A stretch of DNA of 26,624 nucleotides, from positions 1 to 26,624 of the forward strand of contig CBDBJK010000002.1 of assembly GCA_965206395.1 (NCBI GenBank), written 5' to 3'. This DNA is from CBDBJK01 sp965206395. Its GTDB lineage: Bacteria; Chloroflexota; Dehalococcoidia; Lucifugimonadales; CATOSD01. The notes beneath the pieces are model-generated. The model saw only the letters and a list, made by a program, of their open reading frames with translations, was not told the DNA's origin and searched no databases. Of the stretch, positions 7,233 through 14,413 are shown piece after piece. The position numbers and the translations under genes are program-made. Positions within the stretch are counted from its first letter, which is position 1. Each line of letters opens with the position of its first letter.

Positions 7233-7628
7233 CTACAAGATAAAGACCAGAAGCGCCCTCGCCCCGAAGCCAAAGCTCACAAGACCCAGTACCCACAGAG
7301 ATGCTGTGACTATACGCTGTCGCCGGGCGGCAGGTCGCCACTCCAGCAGTATGTTGCGTATCCCGTTGAGTCCGTGGTACAGGGCCAGGCTCAATAGCGC
7401 GAAGTCAAAAAAGACGAAGAATCCCTTTGCCAGCCTCTGCTTTACGACCTCGTAAACGACCGGCTCATCCTGAATTCCCGCTTGCACGTCGCCAATCGGC
7501 AAGAAATGAGTTATCGAACCGTGTGTCAACACCAGAAACAGCAGGAGAAGCCCACTGATGCGCTGAAAAAACCATAGCCAGAATCCTGGTGTGCCGCGTG
7601 CCGGAGTCTCGCTTGTGCGTGATGCCAT
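7233..7628 (-). CDS. sdhD: SdhD-like membrane anchor of succinate dehydrogenase/fumarate reductase family
   Basis: 131-residue hydrophobic protein with three predicted membrane spans (about 17-36, 68-92, 108-131). LWFFQRISGLLLLFLVLTHG and LALYHGLNGIRNIL are typical of the small cytochrome b anchors of succinate dehydrogenase; His36, His41 and His85 are possible haem or quinone-site residues. It starts 3 nt after the sdhC stop (translational coupling) and is followed by sat after 23 nt. The catalytic subunits SdhA and SdhB, normally next in such operons, are not in the window. Assignment as subunit D rather than C is by position only. Confidence 0.8.
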   Translation of the reverse strand: MASRTSETPARGTPGFWLWFFQRISGLLLLFLVLTHGSITHFLPIGDVQAGIQDEPVVYEVVKQRLAKGFFVFFDFALLSLALYHGLNGIRNILLEWRPAARRQRIVTASLWVLGLVSFGFGARALLVFIL

Positions 7629-7631
7629 CGC

Positions 7632-8033
7632 CTATCTGAAAATCAGGGGAATGCTCAATACCGCCGACGCGCCCGTGCCCACAATCGTTAAGGCTACGCA
7701 TGTCCAGAAGGCCGACGCCTGCCGCCTGATACCAACGCCAACGTCGAACAGCACGACCCGCACGCCGTTGAATGTGTGATACAGCACGATTGCGATAAGC
7801 ACTACGTTGAGGGCCTCAAATACGGGGTGCTGCACGAACTTGAGCGTGTCGTCGAAGGTGTCTGCGCCTAGCTGAGAGGTCGATATGACCGCGATGTGAA
7901 GGAGAAGGTAGCCCGTTAGCAGGACGCCTGTTACTCGCTGCAACGCCCACGCCCACCAGCCTGTTCGAGAGCTAGCGTGAACCTCACGCGATACGGCGGG
8001 GTGCAGAAGCATGGTCCTGAGTAGTGCCGCCAA
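7632..8033 (-). CDS. sdhC: SdhC-like cytochrome b membrane anchor
   Basis: 133 residues with three predicted spans (about 27-50, 72-97, 108-130). WALQRVTGVLLTGYLLLHI and VLYHTFNGVRVVLFD match the conserved SdhC positions; His46 and His86 are candidate haem ligands. The start is taken as TTG at 8033 because an ideal AGGAGG, overlapping the fumarase beta stop codon, ends 5 nt before it; the first ATG is at codon 8 and has no such site. It is coupled to sdhD downstream. The pair would anchor a succinate/fumarate oxidoreductase to the membrane and to quinone; which soluble subunits it serves is not shown here. Confidence 0.8.
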   Translation of the reverse strand: MAALLRTMLLHPAVSREVHASSRTGWWAWALQRVTGVLLTGYLLLHIAVISTSQLGADTFDDTLKFVQHPVFEALNVVLIAIVLYHTFNGVRVVLFDVGVGIRRQASAFWTCVALTIVGTGASAVLSIPLIFR

Positions 8034-8042
8034 GGATGCCTC

Positions 8043-8705
8043 CTAGAACAGCTCTTTTTCGGGCCGTTGCTCCTCACCGATGCGGCGGTATACGGGGGGC
8101 TTTAACCCTTCGTACAGATCTCCAAGACGGCTGTTGATCTCCTCGTTCACCCCGGAGAAGTAGCTGTTGCCCAGGGAGTCGCCCTCGACTAGCAGGGGGC
8201 CAAGCTCCTTGAGTTCAAGAATCCAGAGGGCTTCAGAAATGCCAAGCTCTTTCTCCCAGAATACGTCTAAAACGCGCTCGACAGCTTTGCCATATATCGC
8301 GCCAAGGCCGTAGCCCATCGTGGACAGGCAAACGGCCCCATACTTCTTGAACAGGCTCTGGTATAGCTCCTCCGACATGCCCCCCTTGCTCACGACGGCC
8401 TTTACGCCGAACCTCTCCAACAGCGCGGGCATGTACTGCGCGTATCGGAAGCCAGCCGTCGCCTGAAAGGAAGAAACGTTGTAGTTGCCGGGCGAAACCT
8501 CGTTGCCTGCAGGCGACGATTGGAATGTCACGTTTGTGAGTGCCCTCAGGTCGATGGGCGGCTCGTGCCCCTCGACGAGCATGTGCTTGTAAACGCCGTC
8601 CCGTGCGGTGAAGACAGGGCCGCTCAGGTACACGATATCACCCGCCCGCAGACTTGCTATGTCGTCTTGTGAAAGCGGGGCGTTAAGATGCTTCTCTTGG
8701 TTCAT
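8043..8705 (-). CDS. Fumarate hydratase class I, beta subunit (Fe-S hydro-lyase C-terminal type)
   Basis: 220-residue Fe-S hydro-lyase beta domain, partner of the alpha subunit encoded 9 nt upstream; together they should hydrate fumarate to malate (or act on tartrate, as the related L-tartrate dehydratase does). Recognisable parts are LRAGDIVYLSGPVFTARD near the N-terminus, then AGFRYAQYMPALLERFGVKAVVSKGGM and GAVCLSTMGYGLGAIYGKAVERV. The usual GPTTSxRM loop of class I fumarases reads ATAGFRY here, so this is a divergent branch with the Arg kept. The ribosome site is weak, and translation is probably coupled to the alpha subunit. Confidence 0.85.
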   Translation of the reverse strand: MNQEKHLNAPLSQDDIASLRAGDIVYLSGPVFTARDGVYKHMLVEGHEPPIDLRALTNVTFQSSPAGNEVSPGNYNVSSFQATAGFRYAQYMPALLERFGVKAVVSKGGMSEELYQSLFKKYGAVCLSTMGYGLGAIYGKAVERVLDVFWEKELGISEALWILELKELGPLLVEGDSLGNSYFSGVNEEINSRLGDLYEGLKPPVYRRIGEEQRPEKELF

Positions 8706-8714
8706 ATTCCAGAC

Positions 8715-9662
8715 CTATTCAATCCCTTCGCGGCGGTAGTATGACGTGAACCACTGAGGTTCCTCCCTGAACTCCGCGCTGCCGTCGGCGAAGACGCGGG
8801 CCGTAGACCTGCGATATGCCAGGCAGAACTGCGATATTGCTATCGGCAGGCCGCCCGTGTGCGTAAAGGCTATCTCGACATGCACGTCCAACGCGGTAGT
8901 GTCGCCTCCCACGCCCATGACGCCGAACCCCGTGCGATTGGCAAGCTCCTTTAACTCTACTTCGAGAGCGGCCACGTCGGGGTCAGGATGCCTATCTCCC
9001 ATCGTGCGAAGGCAGGCCGCCTCTTTGGAGAGTGTCACGCACTGGTCTTTCGAGCCTCCAAGTCCTACGCCAATGACGACAGGCGGACAGGAGAGGCCCC
9101 TTCGGGCGAAGGCCGCGAGGTTGTCCAGAAGGAACCGCTTTATACCGTCCGTTCCGTCGGCTGGAAAGAGCATACGGTAGTCCGTGCCGAACAGTCCCCC
9201 TTTGTGAACGACGGTAATATCGATCCAATCGGCGTCAGGTTCAAAGGAGTAGTCTATGCTGGGAGCGAAGATGCCGACGTTGTTGCCGGGGTTCCGTCGG
9301 GTCAGAGGATGCACACGATTGGCGCGAAGCTGAACGTCTTGCGTAACGTCGGCGACGGCGTTCCTAAATGTCCTCTCCATAGCGACGAAGCCGCCTTCGA
9401 GGAGGGCCTCGTTGCCCACCTTCACGTAGTAGCGTGGAAGGCCAGTGTCGCCGCACATCGGCCTGCTCTCGGCGACTGCAAGCTTGGCGTTCTCAAGCAC
9501 CTGACCGAGTATGAAGCTCGCCATAGGCTTGGTCTCGCGGTCTCGTGCTTCCTCGAAGGCCGTAATGCCGTCTTGAGGCAGGGCTATCGCCGCTCGCTTG
9601 TTTGCCTCATACGCTACTTCGTAGAGACGTTCCTGTGTTATGCCCTTATATGTGGCAACCAT
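8715..9662 (-). CDS. Fumarate hydratase class I, alpha subunit (Fe-S hydro-lyase N-terminal type)
   Basis: 315-residue alpha subunit carrying the [4Fe-4S] cluster of a two-part class I fumarase. The three expected cluster cysteines are Cys70 in RPMCGDTGLPRYY, Cys192 in LSCPPVVIGVGLGG and Cys280 in SQFCLAYRR, with spacing close to that of E. coli FumA. FGVMGVGGDTTALDV near 246-260 is also typical. It is the first gene of the operon leading to sdhCD and sat, so the operon joins a TCA step to quinone-linked membrane proteins and sulfur activation. The ATG at 9662 is preceded by AAGGAAC. The promoter is at 9705-9734. Tartrate dehydratase alpha is the main alternative. Confidence 0.9.
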   Translation of the reverse strand: MVATYKGITQERLYEVAYEANKRAAIALPQDGITAFEEARDRETKPMASFILGQVLENAKLAVAESRPMCGDTGLPRYYVKVGNEALLEGGFVAMERTFRNAVADVTQDVQLRANRVHPLTRRNPGNNVGIFAPSIDYSFEPDADWIDITVVHKGGLFGTDYRMLFPADGTDGIKRFLLDNLAAFARRGLSCPPVVIGVGLGGSKDQCVTLSKEAACLRTMGDRHPDPDVAALEVELKELANRTGFGVMGVGGDTTALDVHVEIAFTHTGGLPIAISQFCLAYRRSTARVFADGSAEFREEPQWFTSYYRREGIE

Positions 9663-9704
9663 CGGTTGGTGTTCCTTCCGCTAGCTTGTGCCTATAGTCG
9701 CCTC

Positions 9705-9734
9705 ATTCTATCTGTGGCTGCTGAACAATGTCAA
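9705..9734 (-). promoter_or_regulatory. Promoter of the fumarase-sdhCD-sat operon
   Basis: On the minus strand TTGACA (9734-9729), an 18 bp spacer and TAGAAT (9710-9705) lie about 40 bp before the fumarase alpha start. The -35 is a perfect match to the sigma-70 consensus and the -10 matches at 5 of 6. Confidence 0.7.
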
Positions 9735-9798
9735 TTGACTGCCGCTGCTTGCCCAACAGGAGCCGGACGGCGCTGCATGCGGCAATCAGAGGCAGCAC

Positions 9799-9827
9799 TT
9801 GACCACAGGTGCGCCTCCGCTTATGAT
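9799..9827 (+). promoter_or_regulatory. Promoter of apt
   Basis: TTGACC at 9799-9804, a 17 bp spacer and TATGAT at 9822-9827, five of six matches in each box. It points toward apt, with a leader of about 125 nt. It is divergent from the fumarase promoter. Confidence 0.6.
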
Positions 9828-9847
9828 TCACCCAATTGCTTGAGTCC

Positions 9848-9926
9848 AGTCCGGCTCCTTAATCGGAACGAGACCGGACTCTCCGACTCTTTCAAAGGAA
9901 TCAGGTCGGAGTCCGTCCCTACGGAC
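9848..9926 (+). other. Hairpin-rich apt leader
   Basis: The leader between promoter and apt holds AGTCCGG/CCGGACT (9848-9854 with 9874-9880) and GTCCGT/ACGGAC around CCCT (9911-9926). The words GTCCG and CGGAC recur in it. It could be a repeat of the REP kind or a leader structure. No known riboswitch is recognised. Confidence 0.45.
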
Positions 9927-9958
9927 CGATTCTTCGGAGAGTACGACTGGGGGACAAC

Positions 9959-10471
9959 GTGGAGCTTAGGGATTACATTCGAGATGTTCCCGATTTTCCA
10001 AGACCAGGCATCCTGTTCAGGGACATTACGCCCCTGCTCAAAGACGCTGCCGCGTTCCGAGCGGCTGTGGACAGGTTGGTCGAGTATTGCGAGCCGCTGC
10101 GATTGGACGCAATCGTCGGCATCGAATCGCGGGGGTTCTTGCTCGCTGCCCCTCTGGCCTATTGCATCGGAGCACCGCTAATTCCCGTCCGAAAAAAGGG
10201 CAGGCTTCCATTCGAGACCCATACAGTGTCCTACGATCTTGAGTACGGGACCGACGCCCTTCAAGTTCACACGGATGCCATCAGCGAAGGACAGCACGTG
10301 ATTATAATCGACGATCTTCTGGCGACAGGCGGAACGATGTCCGCGGCGGCAAAGCTTGTGGAGCAGACTGGCGGTCAGGTCGCCGGTCTCGTAGCGCTTA
10401 TCGAGCTTACCGATCTCAACGGCAGAGGCCAATTGAATGGCTACGACATCTTTTCCTTGATAGAATATTAA
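9959..10471 (+). CDS. apt: Adenine phosphoribosyltransferase
   Basis: 170-residue Apt, which makes AMP from adenine and PRPP for purine salvage in the cytoplasm. DFPRPGILFRDITPLL near 12-27 is diagnostic, and the PRPP-binding motif VIIIDDLLATGGT is at about 114-126. The length is normal. The start is GTG at 9959, preceded by a GGGGG-containing ribosome site; the protein begins MELRDYIRDVPDFP as in other Apt. It is transcribed away from the fumarase operon, with its own promoter and a structured leader. It could also dispose of adenine from nucleotide turnover, but no link with the sulfur genes (which release AMP) is shown. Confidence 0.95.
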   Translation: MELRDYIRDVPDFPRPGILFRDITPLLKDAAAFRAAVDRLVEYCEPLRLDAIVGIESRGFLLAAPLAYCIGAPLIPVRKKGRLPFETHTVSYDLEYGTDALQVHTDAISEGQHVIIIDDLLATGGTMSAAAKLVEQTGGQVAGLVALIELTDLNGRGQLNGYDIFSLIEY

Positions 10472-10542
10472 CGTTTTCTTTAGGCGCGAATCGCCACCTT
10501 AATGTAGGCAACCATATTTATATAATTAAAGAGGGGGACGCA

Positions 10543-10995
10543 ATGACTACTACTCAACAGGTTGACGCGCTCGTATCATTGACCGAGAAAGCAGTGGAGG
10601 CTGGGCTGTCGTACTTCGAGGGGCCCGGAGCAGAGTCCGATGTCAAAATCGACCTGTGGACTCCCAGAGAAGTGCTGTGCCATATGATCTATTGGCATCA
10701 AGCCACGGTTGATGGAATGGAAGCCGCCGTGTCCGGCAAAGCTCCGCAGCAGATACACGCCTCGACGGACGAAATGAACGCGAGGGCCGTCGGAAGGGCG
10801 TCGGGCAAGAGCATAGCCAAGCTCGCCGACGAGGTGCGTGTGCTGCAGGTGCGGCTGTCCAAAGCAGTCAGAGAGATGCCAGACCCAAATGCCACAGTTT
10901 TGATCCGCAGCGACAACTCGGAATCAACAGGTCTGCAACGCCTGGAGCTGATTACGAAGCACTGGAACGCCCATATCGAGGAACTCAAAAGCTAG
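10543..10995 (+). CDS. DinB-like (four-helix bundle) protein
   Basis: 150-residue protein resembling the DinB/YfiT-like superfamily, whose members are small metal-binding helical bundles often acting as thiol-dependent transferases. Candidate metal-ligand histidines are in LCHMIYWHQATV (about residues 46-57) and near the C-terminus in KHWNAHIEEL. The start at 10543 is supported by GAGGGGG at 10531-10537. A TATAAT at 10521-10526 just before the ribosome site may mark a promoter with a very short leader. It ends in a strong hairpin terminator. Substrate unknown. Confidence 0.65.
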   Translation: MTTTQQVDALVSLTEKAVEAGLSYFEGPGAESDVKIDLWTPREVLCHMIYWHQATVDGMEAAVSGKAPQQIHASTDEMNARAVGRASGKSIAKLADEVRVLQVRLSKAVREMPDPNATVLIRSDNSESTGLQRLELITKHWNAHIEELKS

Positions 10996-11006
10996 TATTT
11001 TCACTT

Positions 11007-11044
11007 AAAGTACCTCCCCCTGTCCCAACAAGGGGAGGTACTTT
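11007..11044 (+). terminator. Hairpin terminator after the DinB-like gene
   Basis: A perfect 13 bp stem, AAAGTACCTCCCC at 11007-11019 with its complement at 11032-11044, and a 12 nt loop. The stem ends in CTTT and is followed by CCTCTC rather than a pure T run. It is likely to work in both directions to some degree. Confidence 0.7.
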
Positions 11045-11505
11045 CCTCTCAACAGCCAACATGCCCCACATCTCTGGTTTCTCACCGCAAAGTCATTTCT
11101 GACGTGATCGACGCGATTTAAGACGAAATATACATGACATACGTTTCATGAGTCATGGTAGCCACATTTTTCACGTTGTTTTTCCTGAAAACAGTTGTGA
11201 TAAATCGCACAACGTTGACAAAGTAATAACCTTTTGCAACTATGGTACTAACATTAGCTTTTTGCTAGATAAAGCTGGAATAGTAGATGCTATCAGAAGG
11301 TGTGTTAGCCTTGATAATCCTCGATTCATCCAGCTTTCATAGTTAACGATAGCATCGTATAGACGTTCTGGCTCAATCTTCCACTACCTTTTAAGAATTG
11401 CTTTGATTTTCCAACAACCAGCTATTAAGTCTTTTATCATTCAGAGTTCGGTTGATTGGCAGACGCGTACTAAAGTGATAGTGGGGAAGTAGTTGAGGGT
11501 ATAAA
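11045..11505. other. Gene-free AT-rich stretch
   Basis: About 460 bp visibly richer in A and T than the flanks. There is a TTGACA at 11215-11220 without a convincing -10 and a small GTTGTG/CACAAC hairpin at 11194-11213. A 64-codon frame at 11148-11342 has no ribosome site or known motif. The promoter of the next gene presumably lies here but is not identified. Confidence 0.4.
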
Positions 11506-12015
11506 ATGGTTTACAGGGTCGACGTTAAGCACGTGACAAGCTTTCTGCATGAGGTCGACATCTTCCGGGGACTCGCCGAGCGGCAACTTGATCGCATCGC
11601 GGGACTCTGCGAGGAGTGGAACTTCCGAGCAGGAGACTACCTCGGCCTGCAGAATGAGCAAGGAACTCGGCTATATATAATTCGTCATGGTGAGATCACG
11701 GTTACTACCAGCACAGACGAGATGAACGCGGTGGTCCACACCGTGAGGGAACGCGAAACGTTGCCTGTCGCCGTTCTCTTCGAGCCTCCGCTCCTGGTCA
11801 CAACGGCGAAGGCGGCGACTGATGGCGAGGCGTTGGTTATTCCAAGAGTCAGACTGCTAGAGCTATGCGAATTGGATCCGAAGATAGGCATGCACGTCTA
11901 CAAGTCAGTGTCCGGTATTCTAATGAATAGATACCGATATACCCTGAATCGTCTGTCCGATATGCCGGACTCGACAATAAGCATTAGTTCATTATCCGAC
12001 GGAGCGGAAGTTTAG
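11506..12015 (+). CDS. Cyclic-nucleotide-binding-domain protein without DNA-binding domain
   Basis: 169-residue protein whose first ~125 residues resemble the cNMP-binding (CAP effector) beta-roll: VDIFRGLAERQLDRIAGLCEEWNFRAGDYLGLQNEQGTRLYIIRHGEITV, with the typical FrGLsexqLdria start and the yiirxGeitV strand. The phosphate-cassette motif is not recognisable, so ligand binding is uncertain. The remaining C-terminal part is too short for a winged-helix domain and ends in a Ser/Asp-rich tail. GAGGG is placed 7 nt before the ATG. It is likely a sensor or protein-interaction module; it lies 107 bp upstream of a cytidylate-kinase-like gene and may be co-transcribed with it. Confidence 0.65.
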   Translation: MVYRVDVKHVTSFLHEVDIFRGLAERQLDRIAGLCEEWNFRAGDYLGLQNEQGTRLYIIRHGEITVTTSTDEMNAVVHTVRERETLPVAVLFEPPLLVTTAKAATDGEALVIPRVRLLELCELDPKIGMHVYKSVSGILMNRYRYTLNRLSDMPDSTISISSLSDGAEV

Positions 12016-12122
12016 TATTGAGGCGACGGTAGGGGCTACAACAGGCCATATTTGACGTCCCTGTGGTGCCAGACGCGTATGCAATCACTAAGCGCCACGA
12101 CGCAAAACTGGGGAGGTATATT

Positions 12123-12860
12123 ATGACCGTAATTACAATGGCAGGACTCGCGGGAGCAGGCCCTAGATCGCTTGGGCCTCTGGTAGCGCAGAAGCTTGGG
12201 GCCGACTACGTTGACAGGTTGATCCTGACAAACGTTGCGAGGCATGTTGGCGCAACCGTTGAGGCGCTGCAACAACGAGAAGAGCGCGCACCTACAAGGG
12301 GAGAGCGATTCTCTCGAATCCTGCAACGCATACTGGAGCGATCCGCCGTTAGCGGCGCGGGGGGTGACCCGTACTTCGGGCCTAGCGTCGCGGCATTTCT
12401 AACCGAGGAATACGAAGACTTGCCACATGCGACTATCACCAAAGGGCATGAATTGGAAGACGAAGCCTATTTCGAGGGTATTCGCAAGGTAATGCGAGAT
12501 CTTGCGGCCAGTGGCAACGTCGTAATCGTAGGCCGAGGCAGCCATGTTATTTTACGTGACGTGCCTAATGTGCTGCGAGTGGGCGTGGTTGCCCAATACG
12601 ATGACAGAGTCGCTACCATTATGGAACGCGAGAGGATCGACCGTAAGCAGGCAGAGAAAACGATGGCGGCGCGAGACCAGGCCCGTGCCCACTATTTCAA
12701 GAGAATTCTTGATATTGACAACCCTGACATGCCAGAGCTTTTCCATCTAGTGATAAACGTCAGCGACGTAGACCTTGAGTACGCCTCCGATCTGGTTATA
12801 GACGCTTCGAAAGCCCTCAACGAAGGGAAGTTGGCCGCAAAACTAAAAGCCGTTAGCTGA
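12123..12860 (+). CDS. Cytidylate-kinase-like family protein
   Basis: 245-residue P-loop-type protein of the cytidylate-kinase-like family (AAK6-like), common in Dehalococcoidia and Firmicutes and of unproven function. ITMAGLAGAGPRSLGPLVAQKLGADYVDRLIL matches the family N-terminus, followed by VVIVGRGSHVILRDVPNVLRVGVVA and REDQARAHYFKRI-like residues. The nucleotide loop GLAGAGPRS lacks the usual Lys-Ser/Thr. The start at 12123 is chosen because GGGGAGG at 12110-12116 lies 6 nt before it; the longer frame from 12063 has no such site. A strong terminator follows at 12906-12950. It may be a regulatory nucleotide-binding protein rather than a true CMP kinase. Confidence 0.75.
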   Translation: MTVITMAGLAGAGPRSLGPLVAQKLGADYVDRLILTNVARHVGATVEALQQREERAPTRGERFSRILQRILERSAVSGAGGDPYFGPSVAAFLTEEYEDLPHATITKGHELEDEAYFEGIRKVMRDLAASGNVVIVGRGSHVILRDVPNVLRVGVVAQYDDRVATIMERERIDRKQAEKTMAARDQARAHYFKRILDIDNPDMPELFHLVINVSDVDLEYASDLVIDASKALNEGKLAAKLKAVS

Positions 12861-12905
12861 CCAGCAATTCACAGCCTAAAGCCTATAGGATTCGCAGAAA
12901 TATGT

Positions 12906-12950
12906 AAGGGAGCGGTGAGGCAAAACCTTTTGAAACACCGCTCCCTTTTT
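12906..12950 (+). terminator. Rho-independent terminator
   Basis: A 12 bp stem, AAGGGAGCGGTG at 12906-12917 with CACCGCTCCCTT at 12936-12947, an 18 nt loop and a run of T to 12950. It ends the transcript of the cytidylate-kinase-like gene. Confidence 0.85.
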
Positions 12951-13396
12951 GACGCCCAGACCACCACTTGAACCCCCTTGCTGTCCGTTGTCGAATTTGT
13001 CTCACCACCACAAGTTGCCTTGTCGAGCATCCAGCCTCTTGACATTACTCGCATTTTCTATAATACTGCCCATCATTACATATGCATCCGCCAGGTAGCA
13101 CAGACGATTTTTGAGACGCACCTTGCGAGGCTTATCGAAGTGAGGTCTATACGACATATGGATATGCGCCTGGACTAGCTTGTGACGGCCTTTCTGCGCA
13201 GCAGCCAGAATAGAAGAAAGTGGCTACTTGCGCTTGCGGGATGGTTTGTCTACAATATGTAAACCAATCGGGCGAGGATCAGTTCTAGGAAGAATCGAAA
13301 CCCCTCTATTAAAACGTTTCTACGATGTAGGTAATCATTTCTAGCGTTTGCGGGATTTCGATAAGAATCTGGGTAGGGAAACTGGAGGGAGAGCCT
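12951..13396. other. Gene-free stretch upstream of oppD
   Basis: About 446 bp without a supported gene. A candidate promoter for oppDF is TTGCGC (13228-13233), 17 bp, TACAAT (13251-13256); the -10 is good and the -35 weak. The ribosome site GGAGGGAG lies directly before the oppD ATG. A 66-codon frame at 12978-13178 has no support. Confidence 0.4.
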
Positions 13397-14401
13397 ATGG
13401 CTAACTTACTTGAGGTAAAGGATCTCGCAACCTACTTCTTCACTCAGGATGGGGTTGTCAAGGCAGTAGATGGGATAAGCTACTACCTGGAAGAAGGGGA
13501 AACTTTAGGAATAGTTGGGGAGAGCGGATGCGGCAAAAGCGTCAGCGCACTCTCTATAATGCGTCTTGTCGCGGATCCACCTGGAAGAACCGTTGCTGGC
13601 GAGGTGTTCTTCGAGGGAGAGGACATCCTCAAAGTTGACGATTCCGAGATGCGACGTATTCGTGGCAACAGGATTGCCATGGTCTTCCAAGAGCCAATGA
13701 CATCTCTTAATCCCGTGCTAACCATAGGCCGTCAGCTTACGGAAACCCTTGAGCTTCACCAGAACATGAACAAGAATCAGGCACGTGAACGCGCTGCTGA
13801 GTTATTGAATATGGTTGGAATCCCTGACTCTGAGCGACGTTTGAAAGACTATCCTCATCAGTTCAGCGGGGGCATGAGGCAGAGGGTAATGATCGCGATG
13901 GCGCTCAGTTGCGGCCCCAAGCTAATCATCGCCGACGAGCCGACCACCGCACTGGACGTGACGATTCAGGCGCAAATTCTGGAGCTTATGCAAGACCTGT
14001 CCACAGAGTTGGGCACTGCGATGATCATCATCACGCACAACTTGGGAGTCGTGGCGCGATACGCCAGCCGGGTGAACGTGATGTATGCCGGAAAGATTAT
14101 TGAGACCGGCAGTTCCAGAGAAATATACCACAACCCCAGGCATCCTTACACGCTTGGCCTACTTAACTCGGTTCCTCGCCTGGATGAAGTTGAGAAGGTA
14201 AAACTGGACCCAATCGAAGGCCTTCCGCCAGACCTCATAGACCTCCCTGCTGGCTGCAGCTTTGCTCCGCGTTGCAAATTCGCTTACGAAAAATGCCTTC
14301 AGGAATCGCCAGTGTTAACTGAAGTTAGTGACAATCACACTTCGGCCTGCTGGCGTGCTAATGAATTAAAAGAACTTGCCGCTACAGTCAGCGCTAGCTA
14401 A
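13397..14401 (+). CDS. oppD: Oligopeptide/dipeptide ABC transporter ATP-binding protein (OppD/DppD type)
   Basis: 334-residue ATPase of a peptide or nickel/peptide-type ABC importer, acting on the cytoplasmic face of the membrane. Walker A GESGCGKS at 41-48, Q-loop FQEP at about 97-100, signature FSGGMRQR at 156-163 and Walker B LIIADE at 176-181. The C-terminal oligopeptide/dipeptide extension has the usual conserved cysteines (GCSFAPRC, YEKC, ACW). GGAGGGAG precedes the ATG. It overlaps nothing and is followed by oppF after 12 nt. The substrate-binding protein and permeases (OppA, B, C) are not adjacent. The transported solute is unknown. Confidence 0.9.
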   Translation: MANLLEVKDLATYFFTQDGVVKAVDGISYYLEEGETLGIVGESGCGKSVSALSIMRLVADPPGRTVAGEVFFEGEDILKVDDSEMRRIRGNRIAMVFQEPMTSLNPVLTIGRQLTETLELHQNMNKNQARERAAELLNMVGIPDSERRLKDYPHQFSGGMRQRVMIAMALSCGPKLIIADEPTTALDVTIQAQILELMQDLSTELGTAMIIITHNLGVVARYASRVNVMYAGKIIETGSSREIYHNPRHPYTLGLLNSVPRLDEVEKVKLDPIEGLPPDLIDLPAGCSFAPRCKFAYEKCLQESPVLTEVSDNHTSACWRANELKELAATVSAS

Positions 14402-14413
14402 GGAGACTAACTC

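Noticed and set aside
8988..10181. 397-codon open frame on the plus strand
   Set aside because: It runs antisense through fumarase alpha and over the promoter region into apt. Its translation has no domain, and both real genes it covers have strong motifs.
11148..11342. 64-codon plus ORF in the AT-rich gap
   Set aside because: No ribosome site, no motif, and located in a stretch with chance-level open frames.
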